Below, piece after piece: positions 1 to 5,064 of a stretch of 5,154 nucleotides of DNA. The notes beneath the pieces are model-generated. The model saw only the letters and a list, made by a program, of their open reading frames with translations. It was not told the DNA's origin and did no database searches. The DNA is from Caldifarciminota bacterium (lineage in GTDB: Bacteria; Hydrothermota; Tepidihabitantia; Tepidihabitantales; Tepidihabitantaceae), in assembly GCA_011049385.1 (NCBI GenBank), contig DSBX01000224.1, forward strand, positions 1 to 5,154, written 5' to 3'. Position 1 is the stretch's first letter, and each line of letters begins with the position of its first letter. Position numbers and translations under genes: made by a program.

Positions 1-3000
1 CCATCACGTCGTAGCGGTAGAAGTTCTGGAGCTTGTTGCCCTTGGTCGCGTAGATGGCGGTCGCGCCACCCGGGTCCGGCCCGATGGCCAGCCACGCCCC
101 GCGGTGGGGCATATCGCGCCGGTTGCCGGCCTGCGCCGGTATCGGTGCGACTTCCACCCAGCCTTCCGGCCACGGCGGTGCCTCGGACACGACGAAGGCG
201 AACGGTCCGGCCGCGTCGTTGCCCGGGTCTGCGTCACCCGCCAGCTTCGTCGTCGCCGTCACCGTGTAGTCGCCCACCGGGTCCGCGGTCCAGTAGTAGG
301 TCGCGAAGGTGATGGTCCGGCTCTCGCCGACCGCCAGCCCGACAACCTCTTCTTCTTCCTGGAACACGACGGCATCGGCGCCGTCCTCAATCAGCACCTC
401 GACCATGAAGGTCTCGGCCGTCTCCCCGTAGTTCTCGACCGTCACCTGCGGGTAGACGTCGCTACCCAGGAAGACACTGCCCGCCGGACGCAGTACCGCG
501 GTCGCGCCCACGTCGCGGATGGTCGAAGCAACCAGGAACTCTTCTTCGAGCCAGTCGTTGTCCGGCTCGATGTCCCCGGCCACGTACACCGAGCACTTGG
601 CGGTCCAGGTGCCCTCGTTGCCGCCGACGTTGAAGGCCGGGAACCAGATCGTCGTATCCGCTCCCGGCGCCAGCGTCACCGACCCGGTCTGGGTGTACAC
701 CCGGCCGTCGGTCGGGTCGTCGAGGAAGAACCACACCGGCCCGGTCGTCGTGACCGTCGCGTGGTAGTTCTTCACCCGGGCCTGCGGGATGACCACCGCG
801 CCGGTGTCAACGCGGCCGGCCGGCGCCAGGATGGCATCCACGCCGAGGTCGCGCTCTTCCGGGATAATCCGGTACACCTGCAGGTAGTGGTCCGGGCTGG
901 CCTGCGTCGCGCAGAGCAGGAACGAGTCGTTCCGGAACACCGCGAGGTCGCCCCAGAGCGTGCCCGTGGACAGGGTCGTGTCGAACAGGTCCGCGATCTC
1001 GGGCATACCCCACTGGAAGATATCGCCGGAGTAGTCCCAGCTCCCGCCGTACATTATGCCGAGGTGCTGGGTGTTGCCCAGGCCGAAGTGATTGTACGTG
1101 CCGGTCTGGGCCGCGCGGGAACCACTGCCATCCTTGGCCATCTTGTACACCGTGGTGTAGGTGTTGTAGCCGCTGACGAGCAGTGAGTCGTCGCCGCTGT
1201 CGGTGATGCTCATCACCCAGCCCGGCAGGACACTGCCGGTCACGGTGATGGTCTGGAGCAGGCTGTAGGGGGCGTTGGCGTCAATCTTGTGAATCGTGTT
1301 GTTCGCCGAGCCGCCCGCATAGACCACGTCCTCGGTCGGGTCGTAGTGCATCCCGAGATAGCCGTAGCTTCCGCCCAGGGTATGCTGGGTGAACGAGTCA
1401 ACCACCGTCTGGGTCCGGAAGTCTATGATATAGACCTGGAACGGCGACAGGAACCCGAGCGCCGTCCAGACCAGCGTGTCCTGCACGCCGGTGACGCCGT
1501 AGAAGCCGCCGCCGGTGCGCGGGCTGTGCCAGTCCCACATGAACTCGAAGTAGCGGTTGGCCACCGCGCCGGTGTTCGTGCTCCAGGTCAGCGTGTCGTT
1601 CGACGGCACTTCGTCGCCGGACAGCGCGGTGTAGCCGACCAGCTCGACCGGCGTGCCCTTGGCCGGCGCGGTCCAGCTCACGCTCATCGCGACATTCGCG
1701 CTCGCGCCCGGCGCCAGCGGCCCGGCATAGCTCGTGCTCTGGCTGTAGGTCTGCGAGCCGTTCTCGCTGATGATGACGCCGACCGGGATGTTGCTCTGGG
1801 CCAGCGTGCCGAAGTTGGTGACGCGGACCGTCGGGTAATAGGTGACGCCGGCGCCGACCGTGCCCGAAGGCTCGACGAACGCGCTCACCCCGACGTCGTT
1901 GTCCGCCGGCTGATAGACCTGCACGTAGTCCACCGTCACACAGTGATACCAGTCACTGACCGCAAGGAACCCGATCCAGATATCGGTCCCGGGCGGCAGG
2001 ATGCCGGTCGAAACCTGGCGGTTCACCCAGCCCGGGTTCGACGCGTCGTAGGTCCCCCAGCCGTCAATCACCGTCCAGTCCGTCGAATCGCCGACCGCGT
2101 AGAGCAGGTACAGCGAGTCGTAGGCGAAGCTGTAGGCGTTGGTCTGGAGATGCCAGAAGTCAACGGTGTAGATGGTGCTGTCGGTGCCCTGGAACTTGTG
2201 GGTCACCAGCCGCGAGCTGGCCGGCGGGTAGGCGTTCCAACTGTTGTAGAGCGCCATCCCGGCGCCCTCGTACGGCGCGTATCCGGCGGGATAGGTGCTG
2301 GTCGTGGCCCAGGCCCAGTCGAGCGTGCCGGTGGCAATCTGGGTGTGCCAGCCCCGGGGCGGGAAGGTCGCCGCGTTGAAAGTCTGCCCGACCTTGGTTC
2401 CGGCCGGCCAGACGTCAACCGTCACGACCGTCGTGTCGTTGGCCGGGTTGGCGTCGCCGGACAGGGTCGTCGCGCAGGTGATGTCCTGCGGGCCGGTCGA
2501 ACCCGGGGTCCAGGTCGTCGTGAAGGTGTGCTCGGTCGTCGCACCGGGCGCGAGCGAGCCGGTCCAGGTCTCGCTGACGTTGCTCCCGCCCGCGTTGTAG
2601 AACAGCGGGATGGAAGTCTGGGTCGCGGTGCCGTAGTTCCGGATTTCGGCGGTGACCGTCTGGGCGTCGCCGACCGCGGTCGTGTAGTAGTCCACCCAGA
2701 CATCGCTGATGCCGACATCGTCCGCCACCCCGGGCGCGATGAACATCCGCACGTTGGGCCGGTTGTAGTTCGCGTTCAGGTAGCTCGGCTGGCCCCCGTC
2801 GCTGTAGGCGGCCCGCATCCGGTAGTTGGGCGAGGTCGTGGTGTAGCGCCAGTAAGGCGAACTGGTCCAGCTCTCGTAGCCCTTGAGTACCAGGATGGCC
2901 AGGTTGTCCGTGCCGTTGTACGCAAACGGGGTGTCGAGCGTGACGTTCTTCCAGCCCGCGCCGGTCGTGTTCGGCCACGAGCCGGAGTACACCTGCGTGT

Positions 3001-3499
3001 AGCCGGACAGGCTGTAGTTGCCGCTCGCCAGCGTCGTGTCGGTGGTGTGCTTCATGTACACCGTCACGTTGTTGATGACGACGTCACTGCCGCTCCCCTT
3101 CTCCCACGCCAGCTCGGAGATGTTGCCGGAAGCGCTTATCTCCGACGCGAGATAAATCAGCTCGGTGCTGGTGTAGTTGTAGTAGCGATAGAGCGGGTAA
3201 GGGCCGGTGTTTGTCCCGGTGCCGATGATGACGTAGGCGTCGAGCTCATCGAGCAACCGCTCGTCGCCGGCCGGGGTCGCGGCCGGGGGACTCGCCTCTT
3301 CCGCCCGCCTCTGCGCTTCGCGGGCCTCGAGCTCGGCCCGCTTCTCCGCGTCCATCCGGACGCGCAGGGCGTCCTCGATGACCGGGCGCAGGGTCGGGCC
3401 CGAAACCGACTGCGCGGTGCGCGCGGCCAGTTGGTCGGCTCCCCCGGCGGCCAGCGCAATCACGCTGATGCCGATGAGGAGCATTGTCAGTCTTCGCAT
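1..3499 (-). CDS. Large secreted multidomain surface protein (CARDB-like, cleaved-adhesin-like, beta-propeller); C-terminus beyond window edge
   Basis: The frame is open for 1166 codons from ATG 3499 to the left edge. ATG 3499 is chosen because AAGGAGG lies 7 nt upstream. Residues 1-21 form a signal peptide (MRR, then a hydrophobic core ending AALAAGGA-like). Residues 39-69 are a charged Arg/Glu/Ala helix, probably coiled coil, followed by a Pro/Ala linker. Residues 89-254 are a beta-rich domain of the kind seen in Bacteroidota secreted proteins (IYLASEI near 115, LDTPFAYNGTDNLAILV near 188-204). CARDB-like Ig domains lie at about 260-365, 534-645, 883-990 and 995-1104; each starts with D-V/L-G and ends with a GD..P.ND motif (348-355, 628-635, 975-982, 1088-1095). 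Residues 367-530 resemble a cleaved-adhesin/MAM-like jelly roll (FPPRGW near 379). Residues 647-880 look like a beta-propeller (YIIDF, VYAGGSANNTIHKID). From about 1109 a Kelch-like propeller begins (GWVEVAPIPAQAGN, IYATKGNKLQNFYRYD). Domain names are family resemblance, not search results. No catalytic residues are recognised; adhesion or a structural surface role is inferred. A C-terminal sorting tail probably lies outside the window. Confidence 0.9.
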   Translation of the reverse strand, partial: MRRLTMLLIGISVIALAAGGADQLAARTAQSVSGPTLRPVIEDALRVRMDAEKRAELEAREAQRRAEEASPPAATPAGDERLLDELDAYVIIGTGTNTGPYPLYRYYNYTSTELIYLASEISASGNISELAWEKGSGSDVVINNVTVYMKHTTDTTLASGNYSLSGYTQVYSGSWPNTTGAGWKNVTLDTPFAYNGTDNLAILVLKGYESWTSSPYWRYTTTSPNYRMRAAYSDGGQPSYLNANYNRPNVRMFIAPGVADDVGISDVWVDYYTTAVGDAQTVTAEIRNYGTATQTSIPLFYNAGGSNVSETWTGSLAPGATTEHTFTTTWTPGSTGPQDITCATTLSGDANPANDTTVVTVDVWPAGTKVGQTFNAATFPPRGWHTQIATGTLDWAWATTSTYPAGYAPYEGAGMALYNSWNAYPPASSRLVTHKFQGTDSTIYTVDFWHLQTNAYSFAYDSLYLLYAVGDSTDWTVIDGWGTYDASNPGWVNRQVSTGILPPGTDIWIGFLAVSDWYHCVTVDYVQVYQPADNDVGVSAFVEPSGTVGAGVTYYPTVRVTNFGTLAQSNIPVGVIISENGSQTYSQSTSYAGPLAPGASANVAMSVSWTAPAKGTPVELVGYTALSGDEVPSNDTLTWSTNTGAVANRYFEFMWDWHSPRTGGGFYGVTGVQDTLVWTALGFLSPFQVYIIDFRTQTVVDSFTQHTLGGSYGYLGMHYDPTEDVVYAGGSANNTIHKIDANAPYSLLQTITVTGSVLPGWVMSITDSGDDSLLVSGYNTYTTVYKMAKDGSGSRAAQTGTYNHFGLGNTQHLGIMYGGSWDYSGDIFQWGMPEIADLFDTTLSTGTLWGDLAVFRNDSFLLCATQASPDHYLQVYRIIPEERDLGVDAILAPAGRVDTGAVVIPQARVKNYHATVTTTGPVWFFLDDPTDGRVYTQTGSVTLAPGADTTIWFPAFNVGGNEGTWTAKCSVYVAGDIEPDNDWLEEEFLVASTIRDVGATAVLRPAGSVFLGSDVYPQVTVENYGETAETFMVEVLIEDGADAVVFQEEEEVVGLAVGESRTITFATYYWTADPVGDYTVTATTKLAGDADPGNDAAGPFAFVVSEAPPWPEGWVEVAPIPAQAGNRRDMPHRGAWLAIGPDPGGATAIYATKGNKLQNFYRYDVM

Positions 3500-3506
3500 A
3501 ACGAAG

Positions 3507-3513
3507 CCTCCTT
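3507..3513 (-). promoter_or_regulatory. Shine-Dalgarno site of the large surface-protein gene
   Basis: On the minus strand the site reads AAGGAGG, a full match to the anti-Shine-Dalgarno core, with a 7-nt spacer (CTTCGTT) before ATG 3499. It fixes the start at residue M1 rather than the in-frame M6. A 5-bp GC hairpin (3524-3535, CCGCC gt GGCGG) sits about 10 nt upstream and leaves the site single-stranded. Confidence 0.88.
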
Positions 3514-3552
3514 GCGGTTTGCCCCGCCGTGGCGGAGCCTCTTGTTGGGTTT

Positions 3553-3583
3553 CGCGGTCTGCAGGACCGGGCCTGAGACCGCG
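3553..3583 (-). other. Strong hairpin in the 5' leader of the large gene
   Basis: Bases 3553-3560 (CGCGGTCT) pair perfectly with 3576-3583 (AGACCGCG). After a single bulged G, CAGG 3562-3565 pairs with CCTG 3572-3575, leaving a 6-base loop. If the promoter at 3674-3701 is used, this is transcribed in the untranslated leader about 50 nt before the start codon. No T-tract follows on either strand, so it is not a standard terminator. It could be an mRNA stability element, a protein-binding hairpin or a diverged repeat: its GCGGTCT/AGACCGC arms equal those of the REP-like repeats near 4725 and 4835. Confidence 0.6.
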
Positions 3584-3626
3584 CCTGGCGGCCTTTCTGC
3601 CATCAGTCTCGGAAGTAACCTGTAGA

Positions 3627-3644
3627 GAAGCGCTCGGGCGCTTC
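3627..3644 (-). other. Perfect 7-bp hairpin in the leader region
   Basis: GAAGCGC 3627-3633 and GCGCTTC 3638-3644 are perfect inverted arms around a 4-base loop (TCGG on plus, CCGA on minus). It lies about 25-40 nt downstream of the proposed transcription start of the large gene. There is no T-tract, so it is a structured leader element of unknown role rather than a terminator. Confidence 0.5.
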
Positions 3645-3673
3645 GCGCCAATCTCCTCTGTGGAGACGGAAAC

Positions 3674-3701
3674 AGCTTACCCCCCGGGGGGCGGTTGTCA
3701 A
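3674..3701 (-). promoter_or_regulatory. Candidate sigma70-type promoter for the large surface-protein gene
   Basis: On the minus strand a perfect TTGACA (-35, 3701-3696) is followed after 16 bp by TAAGCT (-10, 3679-3674). The -10 keeps the first T, the A at position 2 and the last T of TATAAT but is otherwise weak. The predicted start near 3667 gives a leader of about 165 nt. The spacer holds a C6G6 palindrome (3680-3691) directly abutting the -10, and an AAACGTTT palindrome (3700-3707) overlaps the upstream edge of the -35. No better pair is visible upstream of 3499. Confidence 0.45.
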
Positions 3702-3797
3702 ACGTTTTCTGGGGTCGCATCCGGGGTCTGCCACGGCGCGTTACAGCTTGACCCGTTCCTGACGACCGGTTCACGCTTCCCCGACACGACCGCCGCC

Positions 3798-3825
3798 TTG
3801 ACCCTGCCTGCGCTTGGTCTATAAT
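3798..3825 (+). promoter_or_regulatory. Sigma70-type promoter of the 222-residue secreted-protein gene
   Basis: TTGACC (3798-3803, 5 of 6 matches) and a perfect TATAAT (3820-3825) are separated by 16 bp. The predicted start near 3832 gives a short leader of about 28 nt before ATG 3860. The upstream in-frame ATG at 3824 lies inside the -10 box and so cannot be the translation start. The pair stands out in otherwise GC-rich sequence. Confidence 0.78.
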
Positions 3826-3845
3826 GTTCCGGCCTGAAGGCACAG

Positions 3846-3853
3846 AAAAGGAG
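3846..3853 (+). promoter_or_regulatory. Shine-Dalgarno site of the 222-residue gene
   Basis: AAAAGGAG ends 6 nt before ATG 3860. It decides between that start and the in-frame ATG at 3824, whose upstream sequence has no such site and lies in the promoter. Confidence 0.82.
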
Positions 3854-3859
3854 CCCCGA

Positions 3860-4528
3860 ATGAGCGCAAGAATCGTCCTCCTGTCCGCGGTCCTCGTCCT
3901 CGCCGCCGCGATGCCCGCCGGCGCCGGGGAAATCGTCTCCGTCCTCGAAATCCACGGCTCGCCGACCCGGATAGACAGCATCACCCTGCTGAGCGAAATG
4001 CCCGCCACCATCCCGACCCCGGACTTCGGCGGCGAACCGGGCGAAGTGGACACCTTCGAACTCGGCGACCACCCCTGGCCCGCGCTAATCACCATCCACT
4101 GGGAGTTCCGCGAGCGGGTGATGGACCCGTTCCGCATCAACGCCCCGGTTTCCGACTCCTGGTACGAAATGGTCCCCGCGCTGGAAGAACAGGACTGGCC
4201 CAGCATCAAGTTCGTGAACCTCGGCGCGGTGGCCGAACCGGGGACGAGCCCGGTGCTCGCCCGCATCACCGCCGAGCCCAATCCCTTTGCCGGGCGGACC
4301 CGGCTCAGCGTCCGACTCGCCCGGGCCGCGCGGGTCTCGGTCGAACTCTATGACGCGGCGGGCCGGCCGGTCCGCAGTCTCGCGACCGGGAGCCTCGAGC
4401 CCGGCACCTACCACTGGACCTGGGACGGCACCGACGACGCCGGCAACCGGCTCGCGGGCGGGATATACTTCACCCGCCTGGCCGCGGACGACGACGTCTC
4501 GGTGCGCAAGCTGATTCTCACCGACTGA
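3860..4528 (+). CDS. Small secreted protein with FlgD-like/type IX-style C-terminal sorting tail
   Basis: The protein has 222 residues. Residues 1-23 are a signal peptide (MSARIVLLSAVLVLAAAMP, AGAG, cleavage before or near E24). Residues 24-130 are a beta-rich region I do not recognise, rich in Trp, Pro and acidic residues (HPWPALITIHWEF 71-83, PSIKFVNLG 114-122). Residues 138-222 match the FlgD Ig-like/Por sorting-tail pattern: EPNPF 139-143, VELYDAAGRPVRSL 161-174, the PGTYHWTWDG turn 181-190, then DDAGNRLAGGIYF 192-204 and a final VRKLILTD. In Bacteroidota and relatives such tails direct export through the type IX system and are often removed during surface attachment; that role here is inferred. 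The gene stands alone: it has its own promoter and a terminator 23 nt after the stop, and it diverges from the large surface-protein gene. The middle region could be a small ligand-binding or structural domain. The longer start at 3824 is rejected because it falls in the -10 box. Confidence 0.9.
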   Translation: MSARIVLLSAVLVLAAAMPAGAGEIVSVLEIHGSPTRIDSITLLSEMPATIPTPDFGGEPGEVDTFELGDHPWPALITIHWEFRERVMDPFRINAPVSDSWYEMVPALEEQDWPSIKFVNLGAVAEPGTSPVLARITAEPNPFAGRTRLSVRLARAARVSVELYDAAGRPVRSLATGSLEPGTYHWTWDGTDDAGNRLAGGIYFTRLAADDDVSVRKLILTD

Positions 4529-4551
4529 TCCATTCCGAGCCTCCTTCCCTT

Positions 4552-4581
4552 GCCGCCCGCCGGAAGGCGGGCGGCTTCTTC
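4552..4581 (+). terminator. Intrinsic terminator after the small secreted-protein gene
   Basis: A perfect 10-bp GC-only stem, GCCGCCCGCC (4552-4561) with GGCGGGCGGC (4566-4575), closes on a GGAA tetraloop and is followed by TTCTTC. It begins 23 nt after the stop codon. The reverse strand has no T-run after the stem, so it acts mainly on plus-strand transcription. Confidence 0.85.
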
Positions 4582-4583
4582 AG

Positions 4584-4603
4584 GTTCTGTTCTGTCCTGT
4601 CCT
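4584..4603 (+). repeat. Short degenerate pentanucleotide tandem repeat
   Basis: Four consecutive 5-mers read GTTCT, GTTCT, GTCCT, GTCCT. A similar GTTCTGTTCCTGTGGG string precedes the inverted repeat copy at 4783, and TGTGGG follows this run at 4605-4610, so it may be part of a diverged repeat unit. Confidence 0.5.
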
Positions 4604-4677
4604 ATGTGGGTGCTGTATGCAGGAGCACAGGCTACGCCTTTCCCACAGTGCGGGCACTGCCCCTTCGGGTCAAGTCT

Positions 4678-4700
4678 GCGACATTCTTGTTACGATTCCG
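4678..4700 (-). repeat. Degenerate REP-like copy
   Basis: GCGACATTCTTGTTACGATT aligns with GCGACATTCCTGTCGCGATT in the intact copy at 4783-4811 with three mismatches over 20 bases. The mismatches break the right arm of the hairpin (TGTCGC becomes TGTTAC). The usual TGTGGGA head is not adjacent; TGTGGG occurs instead at 4605-4610. Confidence 0.5.
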
Positions 4701-4718
4701 GTCCGGTCCAGAAGGAAG

Positions 4719-4747
4719 CCAATCGCGGTCTGAAGACCGCTCCCACA
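4719..4747 (+). repeat. REP-like palindromic repeat, copy 1
   Basis: The layout is CCAATC, then the stem-loop GCGGTCTGAAGACCGC (4725-4740), then TCCCACA. The stem can be read as GCGGTC/GACCGC closing a TGAA tetraloop. The same layout recurs at 4830 in direct orientation and at 4783 in inverted orientation. The design (a short palindrome with conserved asymmetric flanks, clustered in intergenic DNA) is that of REP elements, which in other bacteria are mobilised by RAYT (TnpA-REP) transposases; none is seen here. Confidence 0.75.
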
Positions 4748-4782
4748 AGAAGGAGGAACAGGTGTCCTTCCTGTTCTGTTCC

Positions 4783-4811
4783 TGTGGGAGCGACATTCCT
4801 GTCGCGATTGG
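4783..4811 (-). repeat. REP-like palindromic repeat, copy 2 (inverted)
   Basis: Read on the minus strand it is CCAATC, GCGACA-GGAA-TGTCGC, TCCCACA. Flanks and outer GCG/CGC pairs equal those of copy 1, but the inner three base pairs are different and still complementary (GTC/GAC in copy 1, ACA/TGT here). The 4-base loop remains a purine-rich NGAA. Copies 1 and 2 face each other across 35 bp, as in a BIME-type pair. Confidence 0.75.
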
Positions 4812-4829
4812 TTCTGGGCTCTGGTCTCT

Positions 4830-4857
4830 CAATCGCGGTCTGAAGACCGCTCCTACA
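4830..4857 (+). repeat. REP-like palindromic repeat, copy 3
   Basis: CAATC, GCGGTCTGAAGACCGC (4835-4850), TCCTACA. It differs from copy 1 by one base in the tail (CCC to CCT) and lacks the first C. It is followed at 4859-4873 by GAAGGAAGCCAATCG, the same 15 bases that introduce copy 1 at 4711-4725, so a truncated fourth unit seems to begin there and stop. Confidence 0.75.
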
Positions 4858-4874
4858 GGAAGGAAGCCAATCGA

Positions 4875-4914
4875 AGAAGAACAGAAAGCCGGGGCGGGCA
4901 CAAGGCCCGCCCCG
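4875..4914 (-). terminator. Probable intrinsic terminator for the minus-strand gene entering from the right
   Basis: CGGGGCGGGC (4890-4899) and GCCCGCCCCG (4905-4914) make a perfect 10-bp stem with a 5-base loop. On the minus strand the stem is followed by a T-rich stretch, GCTTTCTGTTCTTC. On the plus strand the following bases are not T-rich. It lies about 150 nt past the last stop (5065) of the right-hand gene. The T-tract is interrupted, so efficiency is uncertain. Confidence 0.55.
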
Positions 4915-4930
4915 ATGTTCCGGACTTGTC

Positions 4931-5005
4931 GGCTTGGGACACAATCGCCGCGCTTCTGCGCGGGAGGTCAGTATCCACAGGAGCAACCGGTATGGCTTGG
5001 GACAC
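4931..5005. repeat. 12-bp direct-repeat pair GGCTTGGGACAC
   Basis: Identical 12-mers lie at 4931-4942 and 4994-5005, with starts 63 bp apart. The GGGACA part of the second copy is also the left arm of the inverted repeat at 4999-5040. Confidence 0.55.
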
Positions 5006-5056
5006 GGTCCGAAATCCCCAGCGGATTTCGGTCATGTCCCGCGCCGGTCATGTCCC
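4999..5056. repeat. Nested inverted repeat with a duplicated CGGTCATGTCCC arm
   Basis: CCGAAATCC (5009-5017) and GGATTTCGG (5023-5031) form a perfect 9-bp stem around CCAGC. Outside it GGGACA (4999-5004) pairs with TGTCCC (5035-5040). The right arm CGGTCATGTCCC (5029-5040) is repeated exactly at 5045-5056. There is no T-tract. It ends 8 bp before the stop codon of the right-hand gene, so it may act as a 3' structure of that mRNA or be a second small mobile-repeat type. Confidence 0.6.
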
Positions 5057-5064
5057 CGTCCGTC

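Larger units (their letters stand above)
4529..5064. other. Gene-free intergenic region made of repeats and hairpins
   Basis: About 540 bases between convergent genes. The short open frames here cross palindromic repeats, lack convincing ribosome sites and give low-complexity Arg/Ser/Pro-rich products, so no gene is called. Contents from left to right: an intrinsic terminator, a degenerate GTTCT/GTCCT pentamer run (4584-4603), a CAGTGC-gg-GCACTG palindrome (4646-4659), the REP-like cluster (4678-4873), a GC hairpin with a T-rich minus-strand tail (4875-4914), a CCGCGC-ttct-GCGCGG hairpin (4948-4963), a 12-bp direct-repeat pair and a nested GGGACA inverted-repeat block. Confidence 0.75.

Noticed and set aside
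104..1186. 360-codon open frame on the plus strand
   Set aside because: It is the same antisense shadow; it ends at the single TCA serine codon of the real gene and has no plausible ribosome site or protein features.
2415..2978. 187-codon minus-strand open frame
   Set aside because: It lies out of frame inside the large gene; the real frame gives CARDB-like sequence across the same bases while this one gives Arg/His-rich low complexity.
3500..3540. GGGGCAAACCGCAAGGAGGC in the leader, resembling part of a cyclic di-GMP (GEMM) riboswitch
   Set aside because: Only a short string is similar. It overlaps the ribosome site and lacks the second helix and receptor elements, so the resemblance is probably chance.
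1289..3625. 778-codon open frame on the plus strand
   Set aside because: It is codon-aligned antisense to the large surface-protein gene. Its product is Arg/Val/Gly/His-rich low-complexity sequence with no signal or domain, and its openness follows from the missing TTA/CTA/TCA codons opposite.
3824..3859. Alternative upstream start ATG for the small secreted protein
   Set aside because: It lies within the TATAAT box and lacks a ribosome site, and it would place a charged stretch before the signal peptide.
3487..4281. 264-codon open frame on the minus strand
   Set aside because: It runs antisense through the well-supported secreted-protein gene, its promoter and the large gene's leader, and its product has no recognisable domain.
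4711..4873. A small CRISPR array
   Set aside because: Copies are in mixed orientation, irregularly spaced (35 bp and 18 bp) and internally palindromic with varying stems; there are no uniform spacers or cas genes.
4550..5035. Several 60-98 codon open frames in the right-hand intergenic region
   Set aside because: They run through terminators and palindromic repeats, so their sequence is explained by the repeats, and no ribosome site or conserved motif supports them.
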